This document shows positions 32,234 through 34,800 of a stretch of DNA of 34,800 nt, piece after piece; positions within the stretch are counted from its first letter, which is position 1; every line of letters begins with the position of its first letter. Under the pieces are notes generated by a model, which saw nothing but the letters and a program-made list of their open reading frames with translations, had not been told where the DNA came from and made no database searches. Both the position numbers and the translations under genes were made by a program. Origin of the DNA: Sphingopyxis sp. (GTDB taxonomy: Bacteria > Pseudomonadota > Alphaproteobacteria > Sphingomonadales > Sphingomonadaceae); NCBI RefSeq assembly GCF_016463645.1, contig NZ_JAEMQX010000032.1, forward strand, positions 1-34,800. Direction: 5' to 3'.

Positions 32234-32764
32234 TTAGAGGCCGAGAAGCCCGCCCGCCAGCCCCGCAAGATATTTATGATATTCGCGGAACAACGTCGCG
32301 AAATTCGGCTGGCTGCGCACCGCGTCGGGCAGAATCGTCACCTTGTCGCCGACCGCGCGGCCGATTTCATATTCGGCGCGGCGCATATGCCAGTCGGTGG
32401 TGATCAGCCGGATGCTCTTGTATTTGCGGCGCTGCGCCCAGGTCGCGACCTCGGTCGCGTTCGAGCGCGTATCCTCGGCCTCGAACCCCAGCGCGATGCA
32501 ACAGTCGAACAGGCTGACCGGGCGCTTGTATTCGGCGGCGAGTTCGCGCGGCTTCACCTCGCGCGCGACGCCGCTGATGAGCAGCCGCCTGGCGTCGCCC
32601 GCCTCGAGCCGCTCGAGTGCGCGGTCGATGCGGCCGGGACCGCCGGTGAGCACGACGATCGCATCGGTCTTTTGCGGACCGGCGGGCAGCGGCAACAGCA
32701 GCGCGAACCATGCGAAGCCAAGTACCCAGGCCAGGAACAAAAGGGAAATCAGGCGCTTGATCAT
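32234..32764 (-). CDS. YdcF/ElyC-like (DUF218) membrane-anchored protein
   Basis: A 176-residue protein with one N-terminal helix (about 4-27) and a DUF218 domain outside the membrane: DAIVVLTGGPGRIDRALERL, RLLISGVAR, and the C-terminal TTDWHMRRAEYE. The family includes E. coli ElyC/YcbC, SanA and YdcF, and some members affect peptidoglycan precursor or outer-membrane integrity. The ATG overlaps the ftsX stop as ATGA, so it is co-translated with FtsX. A longer frame reading across ftsX is its shadow. Role in envelope assembly is inferred from the operon and family. Confidence 0.88.
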   Translation of the reverse strand: MIKRLISLLFLAWVLGFAWFALLLPLPAGPQKTDAIVVLTGGPGRIDRALERLEAGDARRLLISGVAREVKPRELAAEYKRPVSLFDCCIALGFEAEDTRSNATEVATWAQRRKYKSIRLITTDWHMRRAEYEIGRAVGDKVTILPDAVRSQPNFATLFREYHKYLAGLAGGLLGL

Positions 32765-33666
32765 AATATCTTCTTGAGCGCCGCGAGCAGGGTCTGGCGT
32801 GCGGTAAGGGCTGCGAGCGCGATAGCCAATAGCGGGAGCGCCAGCAAGAGTGCCCATCCGGCAGGGCCGAGCGACGCGGTCGCGGCGAGGCCTGCGGTCA
32901 CCCGCGACCATTGCCAGCCGATCAGCAGCAGGATCGCCGCGGCGACGACGCTGCCGAGCGCGATGCCATAGGCGGTGTCGATCGCGATCCGGCGCTGGAA
33001 CAGCCGCGTGATCTGGCGGTCGGTGGCGCCGATCATGTGGAGCATCTCGATCGTCGCGAAATGGGTGCCGAGCGCGGCGCGCGCGGTCATGATCACGACC
33101 GCCGCGCTCGCCGCGGCCATCAACAGCACCATCGCGCCGGCGATCCACGCGAGCGACCGGATGAGCCGCGCCACGGGGCCCAGCCATTCGGCGTGCGGAA
33201 TGATCCGTGCGCCGGGCGCCTCGCGCGCCACCAGCGCATCGAGTGCACGCATGTGGGCGCCGCGGTCGCCGCCAACGAAATCCACATCGACCAGCGCCGG
33301 CAACGGGAGCGATTTCAGCAGCGGGTCGTCGCCCTCGGCGCTGCCGAACCACTGGCCGAGCGTCGCCCGCAGTTCCTCCTGCTCGACGGTGCGGGCCGAA
33401 AGCACGAAGGGTTGGGCGGTCGCGGCGCGGCGGAGCGCGGCGGCCTGTTCGGCGCGCGTCACCGGGTTGGCGGTGACGATCTGGACGGTGACGCGCCCCG
33501 CGATCGCGTTGCCGATCGCATTGGCCGAGCGCGCGAGGCCGACCCCGGCGGCGGCGGCGAGCAGCGTGAGCATCATCAGGATCGCGATGACCCACGGCGT
33601 CGGCCCCGACAGGCGGCGGTCGGGAAGCAGGCGGCGATGCTGGATCGGGACGCGCGGGATGATCAT
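32761..33666 (-). CDS. ftsX: Cell-division protein FtsX
   Basis: Membrane partner of FtsE; in other bacteria the FtsEX complex passes ATPase-driven conformational changes to periplasmic peptidoglycan hydrolases through activators such as EnvC. The 301 residues have a basic cytosolic start, helix 1 (about 25-46), a periplasmic domain to about 165, then three more helices, including IAGAMVLLMAAASAAVVIMTARAAL and the family block THFATIEMLHMIGATDRQITRLFQRR. It starts 10 bases after ftsE and overlaps ydcF. The division hydrolase it controls is not in this window. Confidence 0.93.
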   Translation of the reverse strand: MIIPRVPIQHRRLLPDRRLSGPTPWVIAILMMLTLLAAAAGVGLARSANAIGNAIAGRVTVQIVTANPVTRAEQAAALRRAATAQPFVLSARTVEQEELRATLGQWFGSAEGDDPLLKSLPLPALVDVDFVGGDRGAHMRALDALVAREAPGARIIPHAEWLGPVARLIRSLAWIAGAMVLLMAAASAAVVIMTARAALGTHFATIEMLHMIGATDRQITRLFQRRIAIDTAYGIALGSVVAAAILLLIGWQWSRVTAGLAATASLGPAGWALLLALPLLAIALAALTARQTLLAALKKIL

Positions 33667-33676
33667 GAGTGCCCCG

Positions 33677-34408
33677 TCATGCCTTGTTCGCCGGCGGATA
33701 ACGCAGCGCGCCGGTCGGGTCGGACAGGCGGCCGCGTTCGAGCCGCATCATCTGCGCGTTTTCAATACGGCTGATCAAATGGATATCGTGCGTAGCGACG
33801 ACGACGGTGGTGCCGAGGCGGTTCAGCGCCTCGAACAGACCGAGGAGGCGCATCGCCATGTCGGGATCGACGTTACCCGTCGGTTCGTCGGCAACGAGCA
33901 GTTGCGGGCGCGCGATCACCGCGCGCGCGATCGCGACGCGCTGCTGCTCGCCGCCCGACAGCGTCGCGGGGCGGGCATCGGCGCGGTCGCCGAGCCCGAT
34001 CCAGCTCAGCATCTCGCCGACGGGCCCCGACAGATCCTCCTCGCTGACCCCGGCGATCCGCAGCGGCAATGCGATATTGTCGCGCGCGCTCAAATGCGGG
34101 ATCAGGCGGAAATCCTGGAAAACGACCCCGATGCGGCGGCGAAAGCCGGGCAGGCGGTGGCGCGGCATGGCGACCAGATCCTCGCCGAACAGCCGCACGA
34201 TCCCGCGGCTCGGGCGCTGGGCGAGATAGAGCATTTTGAGGAGCGAGGTCTTGCCCGCGCCCGACGCGCCGGTGAGGAAATAGAAGCTGCCCGGCTGAAG
34301 ATTGAAGCTGATGTCGGAGAGAATCTCGGCATCGGGGCCATAGCGGAGGCCGACGCCGTCGAACTCGACCATCGCGCCGCCGGGCCGCGCGGGGGAGACG
34401 TCCGTCAT
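33677..34408 (-). CDS. ftsE: Cell-division ATP-binding protein FtsE
   Basis: ABC ATPase of the FtsEX complex, 243 residues. Walker A is GASGAGKT at 47-54, the Q-loop is in VVFQDFRLIP, the signature LSGGE at 150-154, Walker B LLVADEPTGNVD with Glu175, and the switch His in VATHDIHL. VFQDFRLIPHLSARDNIALPL is typical of FtsE. The ATG at 34408 is chosen from the family N terminus; a second ATG 12 codons in (34372) is a possible alternative, since neither has a strong ribosome-binding site. The C-terminal tail after residue 220 is short. It opens the ftsE-ftsX-ydcF-plsC operon. Confidence 0.94.
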   Translation of the reverse strand: MTDVSPARPGGAMVEFDGVGLRYGPDAEILSDISFNLQPGSFYFLTGASGAGKTSLLKMLYLAQRPSRGIVRLFGEDLVAMPRHRLPGFRRRIGVVFQDFRLIPHLSARDNIALPLRIAGVSEEDLSGPVGEMLSWIGLGDRADARPATLSGGEQQRVAIARAVIARPQLLVADEPTGNVDPDMAMRLLGLFEALNRLGTTVVVATHDIHLISRIENAQMMRLERGRLSDPTGALRYPPANKA

Positions 34409-34566
34409 GGCGTCACCGGCGCGCCGGATAGCGCCTGTGCGGGGGCAAGGAACAGGGGCGCTGGTCCGCTCATCCGGCAGCATCTCGCACGGCTGTCCAC
34501 AGAGGACAAGCGGCGAGTGCGACGCAAGGCTTGCAACGCGCGAATCGGCGTGTTTAGAGGAAGCCC

Positions 34567-34800
34567 ATGATCCTTGCCTGCCCGTCCTGCCACACCCGCT
34601 ATGTCGTTCCCGATACGGCGATCGGACCCACGGGCCGCACCGTGCGCTGCGCCAATTGCCGCCACAGCTGGTTCCAGGAACCGGCGGCGGCGCCCGCCGC
34701 GGCGGTCGAAACCGCGGCGCCGGCGCCAAGTGCGCCGGTTTCCGTACCGCCGCCGGTATCCGAACCGGCCGCAAGGCCGATCCCAGCGGCGACCTATTAC
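34567..34800 (+). CDS. MJ0042-type zinc-ribbon protein (partial, runs off the right edge)
   Basis: First 78 codons of a larger gene. The start [20 protein letters not shown] with a second CANC pair 19 residues later is the MJ0042/zinc_ribbon_5 finger found at the N terminus of many alphaproteobacterial proteins. An Ala/Pro-rich linker follows. Full-length relatives usually continue to a membrane helix and a periplasmic or DUF3426-like domain, which cannot be seen here. AGAGGA precedes the ATG. It is divergent from ftsE. The function of the family is not established. Confidence 0.85.
   Translation, partial: MILACPSCHTRYVVPDTAIGPTGRTVRCANCRHSWFQEPAAAPAAAVETAAPAPSAPVSVPPPVSEPAARPIPAATYY

Noticed and set aside
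1..34800. tRNA or rRNA genes, CRISPR arrays, insertion sequences, prophage or integron genes
   Set aside because: I looked for tRNA-like ends, regularly spaced repeats, transposases and integrases and found none; gene content is uniform and chromosomal.

Overview
The window is GC-rich, densely coded, chromosome-like DNA. Its gene set points to an alphaproteobacterium of the Sphingomonadales (Sphingopyxis/Sphingomonas/Novosphingobium-like). The pointers are a sphingomonad-style TonB-dependent receptor with a divergent TetR regulator, a CYP153 alkane/fatty-acid hydroxylase, a hemC-hemD-mitofilin (Mic60-like) operon, and a hisC-tyrC pair arranged as known from Zymomonas. The assignment is inference from gene content; no 16S rRNA or other marker is present. 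I found 36 protein genes (one cut by the right edge), no tRNA or rRNA, no insertion sequence, no CRISPR array and no phage gene. No gene-free stretch exceeds about 210 bp.

Layout. 57-1652: a HAD sugar phosphatase converging on a patatin-like phospholipase. 1828-7577: a four-gene envelope-glycan-like operon on the + strand, made of two paralogous STT3/GT-C-like multi-membrane proteins flanking a UDP-galactopyranose-mutase-like FAD enzyme and a GtrA-type flippase. This is the least understood part of the window and my best candidate for an undescribed system. 7580-11702 (minus): periplasmic MsrB, CYP153 and a NatAB-type ABC exporter. 11753-15294: QueG, an EI24 membrane protein with a small lipoprotein (minus), an adenosine-kinase-like PfkB enzyme and a small one-helix membrane protein. 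15298-18939 (minus): tsaD-gpsA and a Wzx-like polysaccharide flippase. 19003-21558 (+): hemC-hemD-Mic60-like. 21604-23935 (+): glutaryl-CoA dehydrogenase and a family III CoA-transferase, closed by a strong two-way terminator. 23985-27217: TonB-dependent receptor and divergent TetR regulator with a palindromic operator candidate between them. 27219-29358 (minus): metX-GNAT-metW with overlapping ends. 29437-31454 (+): hisC-tyrC. 31485-34408 (minus): ftsE-ftsX-ydcF-plsC. 34567 to the end: an MJ0042-type zinc-ribbon protein.

How the genes work together. Much of the window concerns the cell envelope: the GT-C/GtrA/FAD operon, the Wzx-like flippase, ftsEX with ydcF and plsC, and the TonB receptor. 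The rest is core metabolism (heme, methionine, tyrosine/histidine, glycerol-3-phosphate, queuosine and t6A tRNA modification, glutarate/lysine breakdown). Gene packing is tight: ATGA/GTGA/TGATG stop-start overlaps join nine gene pairs, implying translational coupling. Several start codons were moved inward from the longest open frame because a ribosome-binding site, a signal peptide or the family start supports the shorter form; each case is stated in its entry.
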